Assembly (NCBI GenBank): GCA_007123975.1
Contig: SLFZ01000030.1
Location: 1 to 5,618, forward strand
Length of the DNA stretch: 5,618 bases
Direction of reading: 5' to 3'
Source of the DNA: Candidatus Izemoplasma sp.
GTDB taxonomy: Bacteria > Bacillota_I > Bacilli_A > Izemoplasmatales > Izemoplasmataceae
Part shown: positions 1-4,893 of the stretch, one piece after another
Layout of the letters: each line of letters begins with the position of its first letter
Numbering within the stretch: the first letter of the stretch is position 1
Notes under the pieces: generated by a model
What the model saw: only the letters and a program-made list of their open reading frames with translations
What the model was told of the DNA's origin: nothing
The model's database searches: none
Position numbers and translations under genes: made by a program

Positions 1-112
1 AGCGAGCACAGGCGACAACATGAGCCCCTTCTTTAAGCAATCGTTTCACCAATGCATAGCCAATCCCTCGTGATGCCCCGGTGACCAACACAACGCGTCC
101 TTCGAGTTTCAT
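1..112 (-). CDS. Short-chain dehydrogenase/reductase, N-terminal fragment
   Basis: The first 37 codons of a gene that runs off the left edge. The translation starts MKLEGRVVLVTGASRGIGYA. This shows the TGxxxGxG nucleotide-binding motif (TGASRGIG, residues 10-17) after a hydrophobic first beta strand, and then the second-strand sequence HVVACAR. This is the NAD(P)H-binding Rossmann start of the classical SDR family, whose members are usually about 250 residues long. The catalytic Ser/Tyr/Lys lie outside the window, so the substrate cannot be told. The ATG at 110-112 is supported by a GGAGG six bases upstream. The gene has its own promoter just after the terminator of the DUF134 gene, so it is probably a separate transcription unit. 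The family is clear; the function is unknown. Confidence 0.9.
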   Translation of the reverse strand, partial: MKLEGRVVLVTGASRGIGYALVKRLLKEGAHVVACAR

Positions 113-116
113 TCTA

Positions 117-166
117 CCCCTCCATCTGTTTCCTTCATTGTATCAAAAGGCAAACAAAAAGCGCAA
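117..166 (-). promoter_or_regulatory. Promoter and ribosome binding site of the SDR gene
   Basis: On the minus strand there is an extended -10, TGA-TACAAT (137-145). A weak -35, TTGCGC (161-166), lies 18 bases upstream. A strong SD, GGAGGGG (117-123), precedes the ATG at 112. The -35 is the same six bases as the 3' arm of the upstream gene's terminator, so the two signals overlap. The -35 is poor and the call rests on the extended -10. Confidence 0.55.
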
Positions 167-176
167 CACTTTGCGC
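154..176 (-). terminator. Rho-independent terminator of the DUF134/Nif-domain gene
   Basis: On the minus strand the stem is GCGCAA/TTGCGC with the loop AGTG, followed by TTTTTGTTTG. It begins 11 bases after the TAA stop at 187-189. The stem has only 6 base pairs but the U tract is good and the placement is right. Confidence 0.65.
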
Positions 177-186
177 CCTTTGTCCT

Positions 187-927
187 TTACCCACAACATT
201 CCTTTTCTTCGTGGTGTTCACCCTCGCAGCACCCTTCATCGCCCTCGTGGTGGTGCTCACCATGGCAGCAGCCATTCTCGCTTATGTGCCCTTTCATGGG
301 GTCGAGGTTGTTTGAGACGTACTGACTCAAGACGTCCTCTTTCTTGCCAGACCCGTAGAAGGTCGCGATGCCTGATGCCTGGTATCGTTCGTGCACGTTC
401 GAGGTCATCCCGGCAGCGATGACGGTGGTCACGCCGAGGGACATCACAAACCGACGGCATCCTTTCTTCTCTGTGCCTTCGGCCACGATGGTGTCTTTGC
501 GCACAATGCGTCCCGCATCCAACGTCACCATCCAGAAGCGTTCCGAATCGACTACCGACTGAGCGACGTTGTCGCCATCCAACGGCATGAGGATTCGGGT
601 TGTGGTGGTGCTTTCGTGTTTGTGGTGCTTGTCTTGGCATGTTGTCACGTTTGTTTTTCCTCCTTGTATGATAATGCTTGCGTTTTCAACCATCGCTTTC
701 ACAAGCGTGGCTCGTGCATCTTTGTACAGTTTTTGAACCGTGCTTCGCGACACGTCCATCTTCTTCGCGGCCTCGGTCTGATCCAACCCGAGGTAATCGA
801 TTAACCGTAGGGTCTCAAAGGCCTCAACGGGCAATGCCAATACGTCACTTGCAAGGGAGTCGCACGGACCAAAACGTCGGTTATCCATGCAACAGCCAAT
901 GCGCTTTCGTTTCATCGGTCGTGCCAT
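187..927 (-). CDS. DUF134 + NifB/NifX-type domain fusion protein with Cys/His-rich tail
   Basis: A 246-residue protein with three parts. Residues 1-90 match the DUF134 family: MARPMKRKRIGCC start, FGP, the ETLRLIDYLGLDQTEAA segment, and a sigma-70-region-4-like helix-turn-helix (DVSRSTVQKLYKDAR, 58-72), so DNA binding is likely. Residues 91-109 form a linker rich in His and Thr. Residues 110-213 resemble the dinitrogenase Fe-Mo cofactor (NifB/NifX) domain: RILMPLDGD...VAQSV at the start, then VTTVIAAGMTSNVHERYQASGIATFYGSG. Residues 220-246 are a tail with six Cys in three CC pairs, six His and many acidic residues, probably binding metal. No nif genes are visible, so a metal- or redox-responsive regulator is an inference. 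The ATG at 925-927 has the SD AAAGGGGTGG upstream. The gene appears to be monocistronic. Confidence 0.85.
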   Translation of the reverse strand: MARPMKRKRIGCCMDNRRFGPCDSLASDVLALPVEAFETLRLIDYLGLDQTEAAKKMDVSRSTVQKLYKDARATLVKAMVENASIIIQGGKTNVTTCQDKHHKHESTTTTRILMPLDGDNVAQSVVDSERFWMVTLDAGRIVRKDTIVAEGTEKKGCRRFVMSLGVTTVIAAGMTSNVHERYQASGIATFYGSGKKEDVLSQYVSNNLDPMKGHISENGCCHGEHHHEGDEGCCEGEHHEEKECCG

Positions 928-931
928 GACA

Positions 932-980
932 CCACCCCTTTCATCGACACCATGGTATCAGAGTTTTTGGCATATGTCAA
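932..980 (-). promoter_or_regulatory. Promoter and ribosome binding site of the DUF134/Nif-domain gene
   Basis: The minus strand shows TTGACA (975-980), a 17-base spacer, and an extended -10 TGA-TACCAT (hexamer 952-957). The SD AAAGGGGTGG is at 932-941. The -35 is a perfect consensus and the start site would be near 945, giving a very short leader. The promoter begins right after the U tract of the terminator at 989-1013. Confidence 0.8.
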
Positions 981-988
981 TAATAGTC

Positions 989-1013
989 AAAAAGAAAAGC
1001 GGTCATCGACCGC
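989..1013 (-). terminator. Rho-independent terminator of the acetyltransferase gene
   Basis: On the minus strand the stem is GCGGTC/GACCGC with a three-base loop (GAT), followed by TTTTCTTTTT. It lies seven bases after the TAA stop at 1020-1022. Confidence 0.75.
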
Positions 1014-1019
1014 CATGGG

Positions 1020-1568
1020 TTATCGTTTTTGCAATGGCATGCGCTTCGCCATCATGATGTCGGGTTTCCCGAGCCCGTTGGCGTCGGGGATTACCCCGAC
1101 AATGACGAACCCGCACTTTTGATAGAACTCATAGGGATGGTTCTTAAGGTTTTTAATGCGCTTAATGTGTTCAAAGACATCAGGGTAGAGGTCGGTGTCG
1201 GCAAGCGATGTTTTTGAAAACTCGTCGTCGGTTCCTAGGTGTAGTGACACGCAGCCTTTGGCCCGCATGGAATCTTCAAGTTCGGCCACAAGCGCCGTAC
1301 CAATGCCTTTTCCCCGGTGCGCTTGATCGACGACGAGCGGGTGAAGTTCCCATCCCGTGTGCCCGTATTGCGCGGCGGCGCCGATGGCGCCGATGATGTT
1401 GTCTTTTTCTTTCGCTACCAACAACACGCTATTCTCATGCAGAAAGTCATCAAGCTCGGCGATTGCTTTCTCGACCGTTGGATAACTTTGTGGCCACGTT
1501 TCGCTCATCATTGACGCCACGCGTTTAATGGCTTTCCTGTCCGTACTCAAGATTCGTTCTATGTTCAC
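1020..1568 (-). CDS. aac(6'): Aminoglycoside 6'-N-acetyltransferase, AAC(6')-Ii-like (GNAT family)
   Basis: From the GTG at 1566-1568 the product is 182 residues, the length I recall for Enterococcus faecium AAC(6')-Ii. It matches that enzyme over the whole C-terminal two thirds: QYGHTGWELHPLVV (67-80), the acetyl-CoA loop HRGKGIGTAL (84-93), LGTDDEFSKTSLADTDLY (111-128), then HPYEFYQKCGF (144-154) and PDANGLGKPDI. The Glu and His of WELHP (74, 76) and the Tyr of EFY (149) correspond to residues studied in AAC(6')-Ii. The expected reaction is transfer of acetyl from acetyl-CoA to the 6'-amino group of aminoglycosides, in the cytosol. The GTG start is chosen over the ATG at 1610 because GGAGG lies seven bases upstream and a promoter at 1590-1617 would exclude the earlier ATG. 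It follows the GrpB gene by 22 bases. Resistance activity is not proven; such chromosomal enzymes may have another native substrate. Confidence 0.85.
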   Translation of the reverse strand: MNIERILSTDRKAIKRVASMMSETWPQSYPTVEKAIAELDDFLHENSVLLVAKEKDNIIGAIGAAAQYGHTGWELHPLVVDQAHRGKGIGTALVAELEDSMRAKGCVSLHLGTDDEFSKTSLADTDLYPDVFEHIKRIKNLKNHPYEFYQKCGFVIVGVIPDANGLGKPDIMMAKRMPLQKR

Positions 1569-1575
1569 CTCGCCA

Positions 1576-1617
1576 CCTCCATCAACCCCATTATAGCACG
1601 TCTCTTTCATCGTCCAA
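1576..1617 (-). promoter_or_regulatory. Internal promoter and ribosome binding site of the AAC(6')-like gene
   Basis: On the minus strand there is a perfect extended -10, TGC-TATAAT (hexamer 1590-1595), with a weak -35 TTGGAC (1612-1617) 16 bases upstream. The SD GGAGG is at 1576-1580. The -10 overlaps the last codons and the stop of the GrpB gene. Transcription would begin near 1583, just ahead of the SD. The gene could therefore be expressed apart from grpB, which has no terminator after it. Confidence 0.6.
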
Positions 1618-2115
1618 TCCGCATTTTTTGTAGATGGTTTGGATAAGTCGTCCCTTGTGCTCTAAATAGCCATCAATGTCGCGGGGGTAACGTTCGGCCG
1701 CCTCGCGTTTGACCTTGGCGTAGGCATCGCGCGCGTCACGGTGGGTACGCAAGTAATCGACTAACACCAGGTGCCGTTTCAGTTCGGCGCTGCTTGAGCG
1801 GCACACGTAAAGGTGGTGCGCGATCGGTTGCGGGATGTCGGACTTGAACACCTCGCGGCCCGGCACGTCTTGGTCGCCGACGTGTGTGTAGCCGAGGGTG
1901 GCGAGGTTGCGGACGACGACGTCAAAGTTGGCGTCGTCTGGTATCTCGATATCGATATCGATAATCGGCTTCGCAGCCAACCCTTCCACGGCGGTGCTTC
2001 CAACGTGGTGTATCTCCACGTATAAGCCTTCGAGGGCTTTTCTTAAGGGCCTCGCGAGCAGTTCAAACTGGCTTGGCCAGATGGGGTCGTAAGGCACAAT
2101 GGTGATGGTCCGCAT
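1591..2115 (-). CDS. GrpB family (UPF0157) protein, nucleotidyltransferase-like
   Basis: A 174-residue protein of the GrpB/UPF0157 family. The family pattern is clear: IVPYDPIWPSQFELLARPL near the start (6-24), the signature HHVGSTAVEGLAAKPIIDIDIEI (36-58) with Gly39-Ser40 and the acidic pair Asp53/Asp55, then GREVFKSD...HHLYVC (86-105) and LVDYLRTHRDARDAYAKVKREAAERYP (118-144). The fold is nucleotidyltransferase-like, GS followed by D-x-D, as in minimal nucleotidyltransferases. The substrate is not established for most members, and the name grpB does not mean a GrpE-type co-chaperone. The ATG at 2113-2115 has AAAGGATGAG upstream. It is the first gene of a leftward unit and may co-transcribe the AAC(6')-like gene. 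Some aminoglycoside-modifying enzymes are nucleotidyltransferases, but nothing here shows that activity. Confidence 0.88.
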   Translation of the reverse strand: MRTITIVPYDPIWPSQFELLARPLRKALEGLYVEIHHVGSTAVEGLAAKPIIDIDIEIPDDANFDVVVRNLATLGYTHVGDQDVPGREVFKSDIPQPIAHHLYVCRSSSAELKRHLVLVDYLRTHRDARDAYAKVKREAAERYPRDIDGYLEHKGRLIQTIYKKCGLDDERDVL

Positions 2116-2118
2116 GGT

Positions 2119-2187
2119 CTCATCCTTTGCGTAAAAATAGTGGTAGATGTCGGTCTTATCATATCATAAAATATCTCCACACGACAA
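2119..2187 (-). promoter_or_regulatory. Promoter and ribosome binding site of the GrpB gene
   Basis: On the minus strand two overlapping TATGAT hexamers occur (2158-2163 and 2163-2168). The downstream one is preceded by TGA, an extended -10, and has TTGTCG (2182-2187) 18 bases upstream. The SD AAAGGATGAG is at 2119-2128. It is divergent from the mgtE promoter, with about 37 bases between the two -35 boxes. Confidence 0.6.
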
Positions 2188-2192
2188 CAAGG

Positions 2193-2224
2193 GCGTAACC
2201 GCCGCTTTTACCGCAAGGTTGCGC
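2193..2224. repeat. Inverted repeat between the divergent grpB and mgtE promoters
   Basis: GCGTAACC (2193-2200) and GGTTGCGC (2217-2224) are complementary except for one T/G position, with 16 bases between. It fills the gap between the two -35 boxes and abuts the mgtE -35. It could be a regulator binding site; it could also be chance. Confidence 0.35.
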
Positions 2225-2253
2225 TTGCAATGCGACAAAATATGCAGTATAAT
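2225..2253 (+). promoter_or_regulatory. Promoter of the mgtE unit
   Basis: TTGCAA (2225-2230), a 17-base spacer and a perfect TATAAT (2248-2253). The start would be near 2260, about 10 bases before the M-box aptamer. The -10 is flanked by the palindrome arms TATGCA (2241-2246) and TGCATA (2253-2258). Confidence 0.8.
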
Positions 2254-2269
2254 GCATACGGAAACCATA

Positions 2270-2427
2270 TAACTACTGTTAGGTGAGGCTCCTACAACGG
2301 ATACACGCTGCTGCCGAGAAACGTCGAAAGACGCCAATCGGTCAACAGACATTACCGGATTAAGGTTTTGTTTAACGCAGCTAGTACACGACGCCGTGTA
2401 GTGCCAAAACTCAACGACGGGTTAGTC
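2270..2427 (+). promoter_or_regulatory. M-box (ykoK leader) magnesium riboswitch aptamer
   Basis: The M-box is an RNA that folds when Mg2+ is plentiful and stops expression of Mg2+ transport genes. The conserved blocks are present in order: GTTAGGTGAGGCTCCT (2278-2293), ACGCTGCTGCC (2305-2315), ACGTCGAAAGACGCCAA (2321-2337), GGTCAACAGA (2340-2349), AACGCAGCT (2374-2382) and GTGCCAAAAC near 2401. Visible helices include CGTC/GACG with a GAAA loop (2322-2333) inside CCGA/TCGG (2314-2317 with 2338-2341), and TACACG/CGTGTA (2385-2400). The closing helix P1 can be made by ACTA (2272-2275) with TAGT (2423-2426). It lies directly ahead of mgtE, the classical gene for this class. Exact ends are approximate. 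Confidence 0.95.
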
Positions 2428-2458
2428 TTTTCGATGACCCTCGTTGCGGTCATTTTTT
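2412..2458 (+). terminator. M-box expression platform: antiterminator and terminator hairpins
   Basis: Two exclusive folds can be read. The terminator is ATGACC (2434-2439) with GGTCAT (2448-2453), an eight-base loop, then a run of T to 2458. The antiterminator pairs CAACGA (2412-2417) with TCGTTG (2441-2446), and GGGTTA (2419-2424) with TGACCC (2435-2440), with one bulged C. The antiterminator's 5' arm contains TAGT (2423-2426), which P1 of the aptamer also uses. So Mg2+ binding should hold P1, block the antiterminator and let the terminator form. Low Mg2+ should give read-through into mgtE. The pairings are seen; the switch logic is that known for M-boxes. Confidence 0.85.
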
Positions 2459-2460
2459 CA

Positions 2461-2572
2461 TGTTGGAGGTGATGGTATGAACCGAGCTCGCGACAGCGTT
2501 CCGAACCCGATTAGCGACCCTGACGCCCCGCCTAGGTGGCGTGTTTCATCAACCATCACAAAACATCCAACA
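2461..2572 (+). other. Long-range RNA stem enclosing the post-terminator leader of mgtE
   Basis: Two adjacent complementary blocks occur in the correct order: TGTTGGA (2461-2467) with TCCAACA (2566-2572), and GTGATGGT (2469-2476) with ACCATCAC (2552-2559). Together they give 15 base pairs, with one unpaired base on the left side and six on the right. The left arm covers the whole SD of the small ORF and ends just before its ATG. The right arm ends directly next to the mgtE SD (AAGGAG, 2573-2578). Inside lies a smaller hairpin, ACGCC (2523-2527) with GGCGT (2538-2542). The M-box platform does not need this structure. Confidence 0.6.
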
Positions 2573-2614
2573 AAGGAGTGTAACCCATGGAAAAAGAAAA
2601 AATCACAACCTTAA
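2477..2614 (+). CDS. Putative 45-residue leader peptide ORF ahead of mgtE
   Basis: An unannotated-type small ORF I do not recognise as a known family. The ATG at 2477 has a consensus SD, GGAGGTGA (2465-2472), at normal distance. The product begins MNRARDSVPNPISDPDAPPR and ends NPWKKKKSQP. The stop TAA (2612-2614) lies 28 bases inside mgtE in another frame, so a ribosome finishing it would cross the mgtE SD and start. Prolines are frequent (five in residues 9-19) and D14-P15-D16-A17-P18-P19-R20 recalls the EPDPTPLPRRR segment of the enterobacterial Mg2+-sensing leader peptide MgtL. Acidic and proline runs are known to destabilise translating ribosomes at low Mg2+. The inner hairpin at 2523-2542 spans the codons of D16 to R22. 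A regulatory role is inference; the ORF may be untranslated chance coding. Confidence 0.45.
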   Translation: MNRARDSVPNPISDPDAPPRWRVSSTITKHPTKECNPWKKKKSQP

Positions 2615-3987
2615 AACAACTGCGTGAACTGATTGACACCAACCAAACCGATCAGTTGAAGAAAATGCTTGCCGAACTCGACGAGTACCTCATCGCCGAC
2701 ATGATTGAGATTCTCGAGCCGGAAAAACAAGTGGTCGTATTCCGCTTGCTTGATAAACAAACCGCGCTTGACGTCTTTGAGTTCATTGAGACCGAAGTCC
2801 AACAAGACCTTATCCAAAACTTCACCGACGACAAAGCCATCGAGTTCTTCAAAAACCTCGAACCGGACGACAGAGCCGCTCTAATGGACGAACTCCCCGC
2901 CAAAGTCGCCAAACGCCTCTTGCATGCGCTTTCCAAAAAAGAACGTGACCTGACGACCTTGGTCATGGGCTACCAACCTGGCACCGCCGGGCATATCATG
3001 ACCCCGAAATACATCTCGTTTAAACAAGGCATGACCGTCCAAGACGCGCTTGACCGCATCCGCGAAGTCGCCGATGAAGTCGAAACCGTCTACCACCTTT
3101 ACGTCACCGACAAAACCCGGAAACTCGAAGGCATGGTTCTGCTTAAAGACTTGATTACCGCTGACCCGGAAGAAAAAATTGAAAACATCATGCACACCGA
3201 CCCAACCCATGTCAAACACGAGGTTGCCGATGAAATTGTCGCGCAGCTGCTTCAAGACTCCGACATGCTCGCCGTGCCCATCGTCGACACGGAAAACCGC
3301 CTCCTCGGCGTGGTCACGGTCGACGATGCCATCGACATCTTGGAAGACGAAGCCATCGACCGTGAAATTACGGCCGCCGGTTTCCTTGATTTCTCAAGCC
3401 GTGAACGCGACCGTAGCCGCATCTTAACCAGCGGTAAATTCACCCAAATCCTCGGTATGCGCGTGCCCTTCTTGCTTATTACCCTCGCAGGCGGTATGTT
3501 CGCCGGTTTCGTCATCGGTGGATTCGAAGAAATCCTCGAAAGCGTCGTCGTGCTCGCCTTCTTCATCCCGGTCATCATGGACATGGGCGGTAACGTCGGC
3601 ACGCAATCCTCAACCATCTTCAGCCGCGCCGTCGCCCTAGGCCACATCAACTTCGGCCGTTTCCTAAAACAGTGGAGCCGAGAAGTTGGTATTGGCGCCA
3701 TCATGGGACTTATCCTCGGTGTGTTAGGCGCGATTATCGCCTACCTCTGGCAAGGCGTGCTCATGGATTTCGAGTATCCCCTGCAGCTTGCAGGCGTGAT
3801 TTTCACCGCGCTCTTCTTCACCATCGTCATCGCCACCGCGCTCGGCTTCTTTGTGCCGTTCATTATGATGAAAATCGGTGCCGATTCGGCCGCTTCTAGC
3901 GCCCCCTTCATTACCACCATTAAAGACATTACGGGGCTCTTAATCTATTTCTTGCTCGCAACGTGGCTGCTTGGCGCCATCATGTGA
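2587..3987 (+). CDS. mgtE: Magnesium transporter MgtE
   Basis: A complete 466-residue MgtE, a gated Mg2+ channel of the inner membrane, close to the family's usual length of about 450. Residues 1-135 are the acidic helical N domain. Two CBS domains follow (about 137-200, starting IMTPKYISF, and 201-256, starting IMHTDPTHV), which bind Mg2+ and close the pore when it is abundant. A connecting plug helix (about 257-285) leads into five membrane helices (about 290-466). The pore signatures are FIPVIMDMGGNVGTQSSTI (326-344) and DSAASSAPFITTIKDITGLLIYF (433-455). Asp447 in the KDITG motif is probably the selectivity residue that corresponds to Asp432 of the Thermus protein. The ATG is supported by AAGGAG (2573-2578) eight bases upstream. 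Expression should be controlled by the M-box and perhaps by the leader that follows it. The next gene starts two codons after the stop. Confidence 0.97.
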   Translation: MEKEKITTLKQLRELIDTNQTDQLKKMLAELDEYLIADMIEILEPEKQVVVFRLLDKQTALDVFEFIETEVQQDLIQNFTDDKAIEFFKNLEPDDRAALMDELPAKVAKRLLHALSKKERDLTTLVMGYQPGTAGHIMTPKYISFKQGMTVQDALDRIREVADEVETVYHLYVTDKTRKLEGMVLLKDLITADPEEKIENIMHTDPTHVKHEVADEIVAQLLQDSDMLAVPIVDTENRLLGVVTVDDAIDILEDEAIDREITAAGFLDFSSRERDRSRILTSGKFTQILGMRVPFLLITLAGGMFAGFVIGGFEEILESVVVLAFFIPVIMDMGGNVGTQSSTIFSRAVALGHINFGRFLKQWSREVGIGAIMGLILGVLGAIIAYLWQGVLMDFEYPLQLAGVIFTALFFTIVIATALGFFVPFIMMKIGADSAASSAPFITTIKDITGLLIYFLLATWLLGAIM

Positions 3988-3993
3988 TCGTTT

Positions 3994-4275
3994 GTGGATC
4001 CACTCTTACAAATTATCTTCATCGCCGCGATGACCTATATTATCGGCACGTTTGGCTTTTGGCTTTCCAGCTTTAAGCGGTGGCTCTTGTTCGTGCCGTC
4101 ACTCGTGTTCTTCTTCGGCCCATTCCCCTTTATTGTCTGGCTGTTTGGGCACCCCACCATCAGCGATGAAACCCGTCAATTTTACGTGCAAGTCGGCACC
4201 AGTTTGGTCGTCGCCGCGATGGCGTCGGTTGTGCTTTGCACGGTGCTCTACAACCGAACCAAAACAAAAGGCTGA
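3994..4275 (+). CDS. Small three-helix membrane protein downstream of mgtE
   Basis: A 93-residue hydrophobic protein I do not recognise. Three membrane segments are visible: residues 4-24, 31-51 and 67-86. Short loops lie between them: SSFKRW, positive, after the first, and HPTISDETRQ after the second. The positive-inside rule puts the N-terminus outside and the basic tail NRTKTKG inside. The GTG at 3994-3996 is the first usable start. It lies two codons after the mgtE TGA and in the same reading frame, and no SD is evident, so translation probably depends on ribosomes ending mgtE. This coupling and the shared Mg2+ control suggest a role linked to MgtE or envelope ion balance, which is inference. 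Its TGA stop lies in the arm of a terminator, which supports a real gene end here. Confidence 0.7.
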   Translation: MDPLLQIIFIAAMTYIIGTFGFWLSSFKRWLLFVPSLVFFFGPFPFIVWLFGHPTISDETRQFYVQVGTSLVVAAMASVVLCTVLYNRTKTKG

Positions 4276-4293
4276 AAACCTCAGCCTTTTTTT
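4266..4293. terminator. Bidirectional terminator between convergent mgtE and mhq-type units
   Basis: GGCTGA (4270-4275) pairs with TCAGCC (4281-4286) across a five-base loop. Flanking AAAA (4266-4269) and TTTTTTT (4287-4293) extend the stem and supply U tracts on both strands. The TGA stop of the small membrane protein (4273-4275) and the TGA stop of the hydrolase (4281-4283, minus) both sit inside the palindrome. This also argues that TGA is a true stop codon in this organism. Confidence 0.88.
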
Positions 4294-4889
4294 ATGTTTT
4301 GTGTCCATTCCTGCACCGCATCCACCTCGGCGCGGCCGATGGCATGGCCTTCGCGAAACCACGACAGGGTGACACCTGCGCCGGCCTGTTTTAAACTTTC
4401 CACAAGCGTTTCAGATTCGTCCACAGGACATATTGGATCGTTTTTACCCGCCGTCACAAGGACGGCTTTACCATTAAGGCGTTTAGGACGGATATCGCTT
4501 AGCGGCACCATCGGATGCAAAAGCACCGCACGCTTAAACGGCGCTTCATTCAGATAAAGCATGGCGGCGAGTAAGTTGGCGCCGTTTGAATACCCAATGG
4601 CGATGATGTCGCTCGCGTCAAAATTGCGCTCTTTAGCAAGACGATCAAGTCGCTCACGCATCGCAAGGGCTCGCACCTTGACGTCATCTTCATCAAACAC
4701 CCCTGGGCGAATGCGCTTGAAAAAGCGCGCCATGCCATTTTCGTTGACGTCGCCTAAAAACGAGAGTATCGATGCGTCTTCATCGAGCTTTTGAGCCAAA
4801 GGCACGAGGTCTTGTTCGTTCCCGCCGGTGCCGTGCAAGAGCACAAACACCGGGGAATCTTTCTTTCCTTCTATCCAAATGTTTTGCAT
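4281..4889 (-). CDS. mhqD: MhqD-like carboxylesterase/phospholipase-family hydrolase
   Basis: A 202-residue alpha/beta hydrolase that closely resembles Bacillus subtilis MhqD (about 207 residues). Signs are LLHGTGGNEQDLVPLA (17-32, oxyanion-hole region), GDVNENGMARFFKR (46-59), the nucleophile elbow IGYSNGANL (98-106, Ser101), LLHPMVP (123-129), and the remaining triad residues Asp151 in GKNDPICP and His182 in REGHAIG. MhqD belongs to the hydroquinone/quinone-stress genes of Bacillus and is thought to hydrolyse an ester or acyl product of aromatic breakdown; the true substrate is not known. The ATG at 4887-4889 fits the family's N-terminus (MQNIWIEGKK) and lies four bases after the upstream stop. 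The TTG at 4907 would add six residues inside that gene. No strong SD is seen, so translational coupling is likely. Confidence 0.9.
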   Translation of the reverse strand: MQNIWIEGKKDSPVFVLLHGTGGNEQDLVPLAQKLDEDASILSFLGDVNENGMARFFKRIRPGVFDEDDVKVRALAMRERLDRLAKERNFDASDIIAIGYSNGANLLAAMLYLNEAPFKRAVLLHPMVPLSDIRPKRLNGKAVLVTAGKNDPICPVDESETLVESLKQAGAGVTLSWFREGHAIGRAEVDAVQEWTQNIKKG

Positions 4890-4893
4890 GTGA

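Noticed and set aside
391..804. A 137-codon open frame on the plus strand
   Set aside because: It is antisense to the well-supported DUF134/Nif-domain gene, has no recognisable domain and no SD; a shadow frame.
1569..1610. Upstream ATG at 1608-1610 as start of the acetyltransferase
   Set aside because: It would add 14 residues that do not fit the family, lies before the internal -10, overlaps grpB and lacks an SD as good as that of the GTG at 1568.
2523..2545. Hairpin ACGCC/GGCGT followed by GTTT as a second terminator before mgtE
   Set aside because: The stem is only five base pairs and there is no real U tract; more likely part of the leader ORF structure.
3252..3704. A 150-codon open frame on the minus strand
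   Set aside because: It lies wholly inside mgtE on the other strand and its composition is that of a shadow frame (Ser/Arg/Met-rich, no domain).
3985..3987. TGA read as tryptophan (mycoplasma-type code), fusing mgtE to the small membrane protein
   Set aside because: MgtE ends at its normal family length here, and two other TGA stops lie inside a terminator palindrome at 4270-4286, which supports the standard bacterial code.
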